From Isoetes taiwanensis (Eukaryota; Streptophyta; Lycopodiopsida; Isoetales; Isoetaceae): 64,000 bases of DNA. Positions 1 through 10,900 of this stretch are shown here, one piece after another. A program made the translations under genes and the position numbers. How positions within the stretch are numbered: position 1 is the stretch's first letter; every line of letters starts with the position of its first letter. Below the pieces are notes generated by a model, which was not told the origin of the DNA, made no database searches, and was given only the letters and a program-made list of their open reading frames with translations. The stretch is taken from positions 4,454,829 through 4,518,828 of the forward strand of contig JAJEKV010000041.1 of the NCBI GenBank assembly GCA_021234155.1, read 5' to 3'.

Positions 1-978
1 CTTCGAGAACCTAGAGGAATCATAGCTGCAGAGCAGCTACCCTTTTCTAGCCATCGAATTGGCTGATACTTATTGTTTCTTTTTTCTAGACTTCGATTTT
101 GCTTGGCCTTCCACATATTCTGCATCAGTCATCAAATCTATCTGATTGGGCTAGAATTGCGTCAGTTTTTGCAAGGCAGTTCTCCAGTGGGCATCTAAAA
201 TGGATCTGCTGAGCCATCGAATTGGCTATGCCGTCTAGTTTTATACTAATGGGCTTTATTAACTGGCTATGCCATCTATTTTTGCACTAAGGGGCTTTAT
301 TCCCAACGATGCTGGCATCCCCTTTAAGGGGTGCTCACATTTAAAAGGCCATATATATTCGATTGGGTTCCTTTTAAGATTCATTAGACTTAAATATTAG
401 ACATCATCCCCTTGTTTCTTAGTTCCAACTAATTTGTGGGGTGCCTAAACTTTAGAACCTTCTTTAGAGCTCCAAGATTTTCGCTTAACAATTCTTCTCT
501 TATTGCCATCATTCCTTATCCAATCCGGATTACTATCAAATTCCATTTGGTTTTGGATTTCTCAGGATTCGAGGGGGTGCCATAAAATCATTATCCATTG
601 GTTTTCGGAGTGACATATAATCATTATCCAATAGTTGTTGATGTTGAAATTGTTATTTCTAACACACAATTCAGGAGTTAGGAGGAAAACAACATCTAAC
701 TTTTATTCATTAATTTTGCTATAGAACTAGTGTTATTGGAGGCACGTTATTTTTTAGCCCTCCACATATCCTTATGATCCTTATGCATATACCTTTAATT
801 ATCGAGCAAGGAATCTTTTTGGACCCATGTGACTTTCCGCAGGAACGTGTATTTTTGCCATTGTAGCATGTACCTCTATGAGGCACCATTTTTCATGGTT
901 CAGAGTGGTAATGGTTGCAAAATTTGTCTCATTTTCTTGACCATTTAGTTGCAGTTCTTTTGCATAGCTTCTCTCCTT
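1..978. other. AT-rich intergenic stretch
   Basis: No reading frame here looks like protein. A short imperfect duplication lies near 228-300: two versions of a segment that begins ggctatgcc and ends gggctttatt. I see no other structure. Confidence 0.5.
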
Positions 979-1207
979 CGTCAGACTTGCTCTTCAGGGG
1001 CATGGTATTTGAGAGCCTACTGTTAGGGTTTTTCCTCCCAAGTGGGGGTTTTTTCATCCCGGTAGTAGGGTTCTACTGTACAGTTACATTGTTTGTTTTT
1101 GGTGTTGGGGTTTTTGGCTTTTTTGCCTGTTCTCTGCATGTACCGTCTCATAGGCCTCTGGCCTCCGTGGACGTTAAAATAAACTTCCTTCCTTCCTTCC
1201 TTCCTTA
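979..1207 (+). mobile_element. 5'-truncated LINE 3' end, (CTTC)n tail
   Basis: This 229-base segment is almost identical to the 3' end of the LINE at 16891-21705 (its bases 21489-21705). It starts at the same cgtcagacttgct and ends in the same run of CTTC repeats. It contains the conserved AGGCC-TCT-GGCCT hairpin followed by tccgtggacg. A short 5'-truncated copy ending in the family tail is what abortive target-primed reverse transcription leaves. The 97-codon open frame across it is 3'-UTR and not a gene. A clean target duplication could not be fixed. Confidence 0.85.
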
Positions 1208-1660
1208 GTTTCAATGGTTTTATTTGCATGTTTTTTAAGGTTTGTAGTTATAAGATACAATTTTTTAGTTTGTTGGGGGCTTTAGACATGGTCAGTAGGG
1301 GGACCTTGCGCAGCTAGCCAACATGTGGTTGAGACGATGGGGCTCTTTGGGGGCTTTAAATAATCCAATTTCTTGGCATCTTGCATTTCTTAGGATATTT
1401 TTCCGCCAAAGTTCTATCCAACGAGCTCGTTTTATTGGATGGCATGCTTATCGCCTTTTTATGCTTATCCTCAATTTTTTTTATAGCATATACAAGTATT
1501 GGTACGTAACCCATGGATGTTCTAGGACGTTTTTGTTTTTGTGGCTCTTTGGTCTTGGTGGTAAAGGAGGAACGTATTATGTGATGCGACCTTAGACGTT
1601 CTTTGATTGTTCACCATACATACTACTATTATCTTTGGGGTTTTTTCATTATGTTTCTTA

Positions 1661-2055
1661 AGAATAGAATAGAATAGAATAGAATAGGTTTTTAGCGTCC
1701 ACGGAGACCAATTGGCCTATGGGACCCAAACAAAAAGAGAGCAGCAAGCATATTACTGACAGGATTAAAAAACCCCCGCCCTGAAGGGTTTTCGAGAGAA
1801 AAACCTTAGCAGTAATAAGCATGCTGGCACACTGTACAATTGCATAGGACAGTTCAAGACCGTCCCGTAGGACACAAACGCGTCCGTGCATCCATAACCT
1901 CCTGGAGGTATGACCCCAACAAACCCACTGACGCCGTAGTCAATAACTGATGCAACGGCTGGCCAGGCACTAGTAGTCGAACATACCTCTCTCGGATATG
2001 GGCAAATGCCGGGCAGATCTGGAGGGTATGACATTCATCCTCAATCGTGCCCTGG
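1661..2055 (-). mobile_element. 5'-truncated LINE copy, (TATTC)n tail
   Basis: Read on the minus strand, this ends in a TATTC repeat (GAATA on plus, 1661-1687) preceded by the same cataggcc...tccgtggacg box as the 16891-21705 LINE. Further upstream it encodes the end of the LINE ORF2: a Cys/His knuckle with the residues IEDECHTLQ and CPAF, matching IEDEHHALQ in the full element. It is therefore a related subfamily that swapped its terminal microsatellite. It abuts a second, shorter copy at its 5' side. Confidence 0.75.
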
Positions 2056-2180
2056 TAGAATAGATTAGAATAGATTTCTTATCGTCCACGGAGACCAATT
2101 GGTCTATGGGACCCAAACAAAAAGAGAACAGCAAGCGTATTATTGTCAGGATTAAAAAACCACCGACCCGAAGCTTGTAC
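2056..2180 (-). mobile_element. short second LINE copy, (TATTC)n tail
   Basis: This repeats the last 120 bases or so of the preceding copy: a degenerate GAATA tail (2056-2076), the tccgtggacg box, a perfect 14-base palindrome AGACCAATTGGTCT, and the ggattaaaaaacc segment. It is severely 5'-truncated and head-to-tail with its neighbour. Either it is an independent insertion or the neighbour inserted into its tail. Confidence 0.7.
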
Positions 2181-2423
2181 ATAGCAGTTCTGAGTGGGAG
2201 CATGTTGTTAACTTGAGCAGGTTTTGAGGTAAGCTTATAGTCAAAGTCTATAACTCTTTGTGATGTAGCTAGGAGCATATTGTCACTTTGTATATAAGGT
2301 CTGCTATCTTGTCAACTTCTTGTTGGTTGATAATCTTCTTCTTGGCTACTGATCTCAGGCGCTTGATGTTTGTAATATGAGGGACTGCGTGAAGCCGACC
2401 CTTCAAAACACATCCAGCCTAAA

Positions 2424-2876
2424 AGATTCCCCTAGACTTCTGAAGATTATCCCAAGGTTCCTTTAGATTTTGCAATATTCTATGTAGATTCTCGCCGATT
2501 CTACGAAGATTCCCCAGGATTCTATCAAGACTCCTCTCGATTCTCAAAGATTTCCCTAGATTTTCTAATATTCTCTTGAGATTCCCCTAGGTTTTCAAAG
2601 ATTATCCCAAGATTTTTCTAGATTTTAAGATTCCATGTAGATTCTCTTAGATTTTCCAAGATTCTATAAAGACTCTCCTAGAACCTTAAGATTCTCTTGA
2701 GATTCCTCTATATTCTCTAAGATCCTACAAAGATTTCCCTCCTCTAGGTTCTTAAAGATTTTACCAAGATTCCCCTAGATTACGAAGTTTTTATCTAAAT
2801 TCCCATATATTCTTAAAGATTTTATGATAATTTCCTTAGATTCTCCTATATTTCCATAGATTCTCTTAAGATTCCC
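2424..2876. repeat. degenerate repeat phased at 10-11 bases
   Basis: About 450 bases consist of the word AGATT (variants AGACT, AGGTT, ATATT, CGATT) recurring at intervals that are nearly all 10 or 11 bases, about forty times, separated by pyrimidine-rich spacers. No codon periodicity fits a 10/11 alternation, so it is not coding. The spacing equals the DNA helical turn, which would put every AGATT on the same face of the helix. It could bend DNA or position nucleosomes, or be an old short-unit minisatellite. Confidence 0.7.
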
Positions 2877-2904
2877 TAATGGCCAATGCATGTAGATGAT
2901 AAAC

Positions 2905-4803
2905 CATAGTTAGAAGTTAGCAGTTATTCGTTAGCTAATGGTTAACGCGAAAATAACGGCTAACGAGTTATCAGCCAAGGTGATAACGTGTTATTTTGGG
3001 GCAAAAAAAAAAAAATCGAATTTTTACAAATTGAAACTTGTTATTGACTAATTCGAGCATGCTGAATTCAAATATGGAATCAGAATTTTGAACAGACTAC
3101 TCTAACCTGCTGAAACTTCATCTTAGTACCCAAACCTGTGTTGCGCTCAGTCTTACAAAATTCCTTTCATGTATCTGCATGTCCGGTAAACTTAATTGTT
3201 ATTACTATTAACCCAAAAACATACATTTGTCTCTGAAATCTCAAATTGCCAATAACACAAAAAAAAAAGATGTTTGTCTCAAATAGCATAAAGAAAGAGA
3301 TGCTCGTTTCTCGTGTAAACTTCAAGCTTCAAGCTTCATGTTCCTGCAAGATAGAATTGAAGCCTAAAATATGAAATCTGAAATCTAATTTTTGCCAATG
3401 AAATCTCAAATCTCAAATCTTAATGCTTACCATTGAACACTTCAAAGTAGATCTTTAACACTTCGTGTCCGTCTTGGCAGAAGTTTTCCCTTCATTAACA
3501 ATTATGACATGCTCCCATTCGGGTCCCTTCCTCATCCTAAAACAGTCAAAAAGACATGGTGCATCATCATGATAGAAACTAAGCTTATGAAGCGAGCATC
3601 TCTTGTATATCACTAGAAGGAAGATAAAAAAAGGACATTCATAGAAAACAGCAGCAAGGCAAATAAAAGAGAAGGCTTCACCAAGATATATTTCGCACTT
3701 GATTTTAAATATGCACATCGAATCTAAGCTTTGATCCCACAACTTAAGTGCAAGGACCTCAATGACAAGAAAGTCCTTTCTTATTATCTTGTAGTGTTTG
3801 ATTCATGATACTAAAAGAACTAAAAAGCAAAACAAAAGAATAGTTGGTCTAACATGCATGCTATCAAGGTCAAGTTCATTGCTATGTTGATGTCAGCAGT
3901 AAAACAAGATCAAGTCTCAGGTGAAAGGATAGAAACTAAGCTTATGAAGCGAGCATCTCTTGTATCACTAGAAGGAAGATCATACAAGGACATTCGTAGA
4001 GAACAGCAGCAAGATAAATTAAAGAGAAAGCTTCGCCACTTGATTTTATATATATAAATGTCAAATCTAGCCTTGATCCCATAACTTAAGTGAAAGGCCT
4101 CAAGCAGCAAAATTGAAGTTAAGTACCTTCTTGTTATCTTCTAGTGTTCGATTCATGATGCAACACGAACTAGAAAGCAAAACAAAAGAATAATTGGTGC
4201 AACATGCATGCTATCAAGGTCTACAAATTTACAGTTTTGGATCAATCACTAAGTTAACAGAACTAAGTTTGGATCAAGTTACATACCTGGCTGCTGTAAT
4301 GCTGCTGTTTTGGATTCTTGTAGCAGCAAGGTCGCTGCTGCAGCCAGCAGACCTGCTGCTCCTCACAAAATCTCTTCTGCAGTTGCAGTAGAAGGTCGGC
4401 TACAAGCTGCAGAATGTTGAACATGTTTGTTGAGCAAACAAAATGAGCAAACAAAAGATGAAGATGAGCAAACAAAATGTTGAACAGAATCAAAGAAAGT
4501 AATGCTAGTAACAGTTGAAATAAGGTGTTTTTGTTTGATGGGTACCTTGCGAAAATGAAGCGAGTAAGAGTGAGTATCGATGCTGCAGCCAGCCGAATCG
4601 AAGCAGGTCGATGCATTCAGGCGGCCGTTTGCACCAGAACCGCCAAGAAGACACGGAGGAGAGGCACACGAAAAAAAAGAAACAGAGGGAAAAATGGGTC
4701 AAAAAAATGTCGCCCCAAAATAATACGTTATTTAACGTTACTTTTTTTGATAACGTATAACGCGTTATCCCCAATTTGATAACGCGTTATCTTCTAACCC
4801 CTG
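2905..4803. mobile_element. probable non-autonomous hAT-like DNA transposon
   Basis: The two ends are inverted relatives. The left begins CATAGTTAGAAG and the right, reverse complemented, begins CAGGGGTTAGAAG. Both are followed by clusters of the subterminal word GATAACG/TAACGCG, and a longer inverted match (gataacg..ttattttggggc) lies at 2982-3002 against 4711-4735. Terminal CA(G)GGG plus subterminal repeats is typical of hAT elements. No transposase is visible inside. The 8-base flanks (tgataaac and aaattcga) do not match, so no target duplication supports the ends. Confidence 0.45.
3572..4225. repeat. direct repeat of about 300 bases, offset 356
   Basis: Bases 3572-3885 recur at 3928-4225 with scattered substitutions and small indels. 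Both start gatagaaactaagcttatg and end acatgcatgctatcaagg. It lies inside the hAT-like element, so it is either internal amplification or a duplicated captured segment. Open frames in it are not conserved between the copies. Confidence 0.8.
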
Positions 4804-7132
4804 AAATTCGACCCCTGAAATTCGACCTGAGGAATCAGTAGCAGAGCGATGGCGATCTCCAGGGCTCATCCATGCAAAAATTATCCGAGCAGAAGCCCAT
4901 ATGTACACAGATATAGCCAGATATTGAATAAAGATGAATGGTCAGATTTCGGGTGAGAAACTGTGAGCGAATAAACACAAAAACTGAGTTTGATGGTCAA
5001 ATTCAACGCGTGGACAAGCTCTTTCAATATCTGCAAAAAAGGACATACCTGTCAAAGAAGAGTCAAGAGAATAGAAACGAACGACTGAGAAAGAAGTTGC
5101 TTGGAGATCTGGCCAAGTCCTGGGGAACCGAAGGGTGATCCAAAGGAGCCCCATTGTAAGAAGAGTATAGAAAAAGAATTAGGATGGGAGGAGATGGTGG
5201 AGAAAAAAGCACAGGAAGGGTTTGCCCAATGCCACTATACTGCTGTGAGAAGAACACCAAATGAGGAAAAACACGAAAAGACCGAACATATATCGCTCTC
5301 TCTCTCACGAGAATCGTGATCCTATGGTGTGGATTGATCGGCATTCTAGTTCAATATATCATCTGTGGATTACTCTTTTGAGTCGCAAAAGTCATTTGCA
5401 TGATGAGACTTGCACTCATTCACTTCTTTCCTCGATAATAGCTAGTAGGTTTTGAATCTGGGTGTGGAATCCAAAGGCCTAGCCATGAGACCACACCGTG
5501 ATGGGTTCTGGGTTTGCCTTCCTTAACTGCAATTATAATGCAAACCATGGTAGTTGCTTCGAAATGCGTGTCTATTCTGTGCTTATCCACATATGTCTTC
5601 TTCCTTGTGCACTTTGATAATGCATTGTCTAGCTTTCTTAGCAAGGTGCTTTTTTATTGATCTCAATTTCCAGCACCGTCTCAACACCTTTTAATTACAC
5701 TTGTGACATGATTACCTTTTAATTACCATTTAATTTTCTTGTGACGTGGAGGACGCCCTTCATCATTTTTGCAGGATGACTTTCATTCCTTTGCAAGGTG
5801 TGCACGCAAAAAGGTTTTGCAGCCGGAATTGATTACACGCATAGGTTCGTAGGATCCGAAATGATGTTTGAAATGATTTCAAACATGAATTTTGGATTTT
5901 AAGTGTATTCTGAAAGGTCATGCAGCAGTCACAAACTCGATAATGTCTATAACAATCAACTCCAACGAGGTAATTTTGCTCTAAAAACTCGTGGTTTTCA
6001 ATTTTGCTTCTCAATTTGTTCTAACAAAATGTGTATACTATTGTTACAGAAATTGCTTCGAGTATGAATTTCTTGTAAACAGGGGCTTGTGTAATCAGGA
6101 AAAGAAATCAAAGGAATTGAAGGCTGAGGATGTTTCCTATCGTGATTTTCTTGATGTCGTGCAGAGGCCCCTTTGAAACTAAAGATCAACTTGAAATTTA
6201 TTAGACCTCATTTTTTACTCTGTTGCATGATTTTCTAGCAAGAATTTATCGGAAAACTAAGCCTACAAACAATGAGATTAGGGTCACATTTGCTCGAGGT
6301 TTTGTTTAAATTAATACCAACGAGCTTTGGCAAATTTTAAAGAGTTCAAATTGAACTAGATCAGTTTTGCTGCAAACGCTTTTACAAAATTCTGAGCACC
6401 AAATTTCTGAAGGAGCCATCAGCAGTTACTACTTGAATAGTAATGCAATGCTAGATTACTAGGGGACGTTTGTTGAGATGACAAGCTATCGTCAACACAA
6501 AAATCTTTATTGAGGAAAGAAGGTGCAGAGGACAAGCTATCGTCAACACAAAAATCTTTATTGAGGAAAGAAGGTATTATTTTGCCGGCGTAAACATAGC
6601 TTGCAAAGTTATATATAATAATATCCAGTTCAAACTAATGGCTAGACAATCAAGTCCAAAACTTGAGCTCTCAACAATGTTGATACATTAAATCTTGTCC
6701 AAGTTCTAAACCTCGGCCCCTCAAGGTGAGCTCTTAAAATGAACACGTAACATTGCCGACTATCTCACCACCCAACACTACATGTGACAGTGGTACTAAC
6801 ATATTCTATCATGGATGTCCCATCTATTTTTGTAGGTGCCTATAGTGGTACCAGCATCTTTTATCACGAGGGTTCTTGACCAATGAAATCATTTATGCCC
6901 GCCTCCAACACACATACCTTATATATATTCCTCAAAAATCGTTTGGAACGAATCTTGTACAGTGGTAAGCTTAAAGTGTTCTTGTATTACCATAGACCAT
7001 CTGAACTCCATAGACAATAAAAATCAATTCAAACTCGATTCAATTTGTCTATTATTACATCTCTGAGTAAATCGATTGCAAAACTATATACACCATAATA
7101 AGAACTTATTTATGTTGTTTAAATAAGAAGTT
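4804..7132. other. intergenic, no gene recognised
   Basis: I see no convincing coding region. A direct repeat of period 51 sits at 6480-6575 (two copies beginning gacaagctatcgtcaacac). A 14-base tandem (cccctgaaattcga) lies at 4799-4826. The rest is AT-rich unique-looking DNA. Confidence 0.5.
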
Positions 7133-7213
7133 GGTTCTGTTGGAATGCTGAAGCATGTGTAATGGACACACATGAAGAATGACTCAATGGAGGAGTGCCG
7201 AAAGCCCATCAAT

Positions 7214-7285
7214 AGGCCGGTGGCTCAGTGGTAGAGTACTTAGCTTGCAAGCAAGAGCTCCTGGGTTCGATCCCCAGCCTGTCCA
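7214..7285 (+). tRNA. tRNA-Ala(UGC)-like sequence, left LTR
   Basis: It has a 72-base tRNA layout: D-stem GCTC/GAGT, A-box TGGCTCAGTGG, anticodon loop CTTGCAA (UGC, Ala), T-stem CTGGG/CCCAG, B-box GGTTCGATCCC, and discriminator A. The 5' acceptor strand (AGGCCGG) pairs poorly with CCTGTCC, so it is unlikely to be a working tRNA. It lies wholly inside the left LTR of the TRIM. Confidence 0.6.
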
Positions 7286-7314
7286 CCCAATCATAGAAAG
7301 CTCATTTCTCGACA

Positions 7315-7328
7315 TGGTATCACAAAGC
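7315..7328 (+). promoter_or_regulatory. primer-binding site of the TRIM
   Basis: TGGTATCA directly follows the left LTR. It equals the first eight bases of the usual plant LTR-element site complementary to initiator tRNA-Met (TGGTATCAGAGC), after which the match weakens (CAAAGC). Confidence 0.7.
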
Positions 7329-7426
7329 TTGGCCAGTGGAAAGCCCAACTCCCGCAGTGGTGGAGTTGCCCGAGGAGGGGAGCATGTGGATTGTGGTGAA
7401 GGCTGGAATGGATTGGTGTGCCCATT

Positions 7427-7433
7427 AAGGGGG
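7427..7433 (+). promoter_or_regulatory. polypurine tract of the TRIM
   Basis: AAGGGGG lies immediately 5' of the TG that opens the right LTR, the expected plus-strand priming site. Confidence 0.65.
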
Positions 7434-7505
7434 TGAAGGCTGAAGCATGTGTAATGGGCACACATGAAGAATGACTCAATGGAGGAGTGCCGAAAGCCCA
7501 TCAAT

Positions 7506-7577
7506 GGGCGGACAGCTCAGTGGTAGAGTACTTGGCTTGCAAGCAAGAGGTCCTGGGTTCAATCCCCAGCCTGTCCA
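7506..7577 (+). tRNA. tRNA-Ala(UGC)-like sequence, right LTR
   Basis: This copy folds better than the one in the left LTR. Acceptor GGGCGGA pairs with CCTGTCC, including a G3.U70 wobble, the known identity element of tRNA-Ala. It has discriminator A73, D-stem GCTC/GAGT, anticodon UGC and T-stem CTGGG/CCCAG. The A-box region is CAGCTCAGTGG and the B-box is GGTTCAATCCC. The A7-C66 pair and one anticodon-stem pair mismatch. It is an LTR component, and whether it makes a processed tRNA is unknown. Confidence 0.6.
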
Positions 7578-7943
7578 CCCAATCATAGAAAGCTCATTTC
7601 TCAACAGGTTCCTTTTTAAGATGCAATATCTAATATTTAGATTCCACAACTTACAAGACATTTTTTGCTAAGAGGATATTTAAGCAAGGGAAATCCTCCA
7701 CACACACACCCACACACTACAACCCCCCACCCTTTGGCCAACATAGGCACGTTACCCAAATCTATGGAACAGGTACCCAAACAAGGCATCTTCCTCTAAT
7801 GCAAATCCATATCCGTAACATCCATTGACCATTGTTTTCCACATCTCTAGAACTATTTTTCTAAGCCATTGACAGAAGCTTATTGTCTATTTAGGAAAGG
7901 CACGACCAGTTTGATTCGATAGTATGTTGTAATCAGATTACCA

Positions 7944-10900
7944 TTACAAACTGGTATTTCTGCCCATTTGCAATATCACCAAGCCCTTATATTCCTCCAG
8001 TAGCACAGGTATATCAGCGATGCGGATCTGCAAAAAAGATCACGCAATTTAGATTATTTAAGAGCATCCCAACTTAAGAAAGTTAGTTCCAATACCTCAT
8101 TAGCATTTCGAACATGATGGAATTGGTAAATTGGCAATCTAATTTCTTCTACATCCACCTCCCTGAAACATAGGCACATAACTGTTACGACGCCACATGT
8201 CCGCTTCCAAAGGACTTGTCAAATGAACAAGATCATAGATTACATTTGAACAGCAGCAATTTGACGGTGGTAGTCTCGCAACAGAACATCCAATTCCTTC
8301 AATTGGAGGGAGTTGGAGTCACAACTTAGCCAGTGATCTCGAACAACCTACATTGACATGCAATCTCAAATCCCAAAACAACAATGAACTCCAAAAGATA
8401 TGCACATCCAAACCTTCAGAGTACTTTGTCCATCAATTCCATTATTTGCAAGCAAGGTATGACACAAGTTTAGTAACTCTTTATCATCCATTTCATCAAC
8501 TTCATCTTGTACGCAGACAGTAGGAATATGTGGCAGCCCTAAGCAATTGCGCAAGTCAGAAATCTGGCTAATCTTCCCAGGTTCCTTTCCCTGCATGTGT
8601 ACCATAACATTAGTCAACTTCGTGTGGCTCAAAAATATTGTCCATTTCTTTTCAAAACTTGGGTCAATATAGGTGGTACTTTCTGAGATGTCCCTAAGCT
8701 TGCATTCTCTGAAATGATAGTATGGCCTTGGGGTGGTGATATAGGCCTTTGTTTGGCCATTGGATCATCTGCATGTAGTAGAAAACGTTGATAAGATGTG
8801 GGGAAAACTTTGAGAATATGTGAAAGAGAGTGTAACAGACCATCTGATACTAGCCACCAAACGTCATTAAAGGTGCATTTGCCATCATAGCCGCCAATGA
8901 GGAGAAAACGTGTGCCGATCCGAGTCATGGAATGATAAGCCCGTGGAGAAGGTGCTTCGTTGTGCACTGAAGGACGTTTCCACTGCACAGATGCTGAGAC
9001 AACCTCACTAAAACTTAGTGGTTTCCACCTCATTTTACGACTATCTATAGCAAATGTATCCTACTAAATAATTTAAAAACTTGATACCTCGGTCAAGAAT
9101 GACTAAATCATTATGATAGACATCATAACGACTAAGCCAGCCTCCTGTTCCATGACCTCCAAAGACTAATAACTGCCAACCGCACTTATATTTCACTTGA
9201 TTGGAACAAAAGCGCCATGCTGAACTCAACAATTTAACCTTTTGTACCTGTGTACCACCAGGAGTGGTTGTATGGCCACAACGAGGGGCCGGCGCTGAAC
9301 CTGGTAACTTTAATTGTGTCCATGCTGGAGGCTCCTTCTCTTTCTTGACAACAATATATAAAACCAAAGGTTACCCCATTCACACACTCTAGTAATTCCT
9401 TTTAATAAACCAGCCTTAATTCACATTAAGTTTTGGAAATGCACATATACAATTATAATTAAGTATAACAAGCACACATAATTTTGACCATTCAGACATT
9501 GCTGTCAATCAGTTAGCCCCATGACAGTAATAATATTACTACAGTGCCATTCTGTAAACAATGGTTTTCCAGTTTGACTTCCTTAGTACATATGACTTGT
9601 TTCAACTTTGATTTCATAGCAATAATTATAAGCCTTTCTAGAAATGCCAGAAATCCATCATTTCCTGGACGGATATGTTTATGACAAATAAAGATCCCAC
9701 TCAAACGTTCATCTGACAAGCATCCCATCACTAAGGAGATAATTAGTTAGGAGTTAATTAACTAAAGATAGATGAAATACCTTCATCAAAAAGACCCTTT
9801 AAAGCCCATAAATCTCCTAGAATTGGGCCACCGCCTCCTGCAGTCAGGGAGATCTTTGAAAATTATAGGGTTAACGTAATTGACATGCGCTTTTGAATTA
9901 GCAAGAAAAAGGAGGGCACATAATGGTGCGTTTGAGAGTTCCACTGTGAAAATTTCCATGACATAGTCAACCATGCCCAAGAACTATATTGATAGGTCAC
10001 ATATATGGACATTACATCCTTTGCAAGCTTGGGTTCTTTCTGAAATTCAAATGTACCGGAATTTATGATCCTAAGAACCAAACTCATGTCAAGGGAACAT
10101 ACCGAGACTAACCTCTTCCACCAAAAAGAAGTAGACGCTTTTCCACCATTGTAGCAGTATGTCCACAACGAGGGGGTGGCATAGGTCCAGTTATAGGCAG
10201 CAACCGCCACTCCAAAGATACTGTTGTGAAGGAAGAAACTTAATCTAAGGAACTGTAAAATGTAATATATGCCACAGTTTACACACTTGTGTCGAGGACA
10301 TAAACATCCGAAAGCCACTTTGTCCCATCCCATCCGCCACAACTACAGTACAATGATTACGCGTTAGAACCTGAAATAACTAGTATTTCTCACTTCTCAA
10401 TGACCTTACATCACAAGCTTGCCATCTCCAAATGACGTGCCTGCAGCAAAATCACGCGCTGGAGGAAGATCCCCATATCCAGTAAGTTCTGCCCACTGCC
10501 ATGTATCTACAGACATTTGCTCTTAGATTTATGTATCCATCAGATAGTTTACAGCTCTTAACTGGCAGTTCTTGGTGTTTATCACACAATCACACAGATC
10601 AAGGCATTGGATTGCAACCAGATTATATACAAGAACAAGCAGATCTACATGATAATCCAGTAGGGACTGAGTGCAAGTTGAGGCAGATACCCTGCTGCTC
10701 TTGCCAGTTATGGCAACAGGCTCTAATAGCATGTTATCCCCTCTTCAAAGAACGTGACATCCTTTAAATGAAGTTCCATTTGAAGGATTTAAAGGAAGAA
10801 TTAGTCTCCCTCCAAGGCCTGCTAGAAATGCTCAGCCAAAGGAGGGACACATTACCCAACTTACGGCTAGCTGCTACACAACATCTTATCACGCCAACCC

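Larger units (their letters stand above)
7138..7606 (+). mobile_element. complete TRIM retrotransposon with tRNA-like LTRs
   Basis: All hallmarks of an LTR element are present in 469 bases. There is a 5-base target duplication GGTTC (7133-7137 and 7607-7611). The left LTR is 7138-7314 (177 bases, TGTTGG...CGACA) and the right LTR is 7434-7606 (173 bases, ending CAACA). A primer-binding site TGGTATCA follows the left LTR directly, and a polypurine tract AAGGGGG precedes the right LTR. The 119-base interior has no coding capacity, which defines a terminal-repeat retrotransposon in miniature. Each LTR contains a tRNA-Ala-like sequence with Pol III A and B boxes. The LTRs differ at several positions, so the insertion is not recent. 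It would need proteins supplied by an autonomous element. Confidence 0.9.

Noticed and set aside
915-1208. 97-codon open frame, also present at 21496-21723
   Set aside because: It is the 3'-UTR and tail of the LINE family; the frame runs through the CTTC microsatellite.
5420-5520. tRNA-like look of cctagccatgagaccacacc
   Set aside because: No cloverleaf can be formed and there is no B box.
7214-7577. Two free-standing functional tRNA-Ala genes
   Set aside because: Both sit inside LTRs of one element, with mismatched acceptor or anticodon stems; they are better read as LTR components.
7179-7671. Two similar open frames starting MTQWRSAES
   Set aside because: They are translations of the TRIM LTRs including the tRNA-like block; there is no protein conservation to support them.
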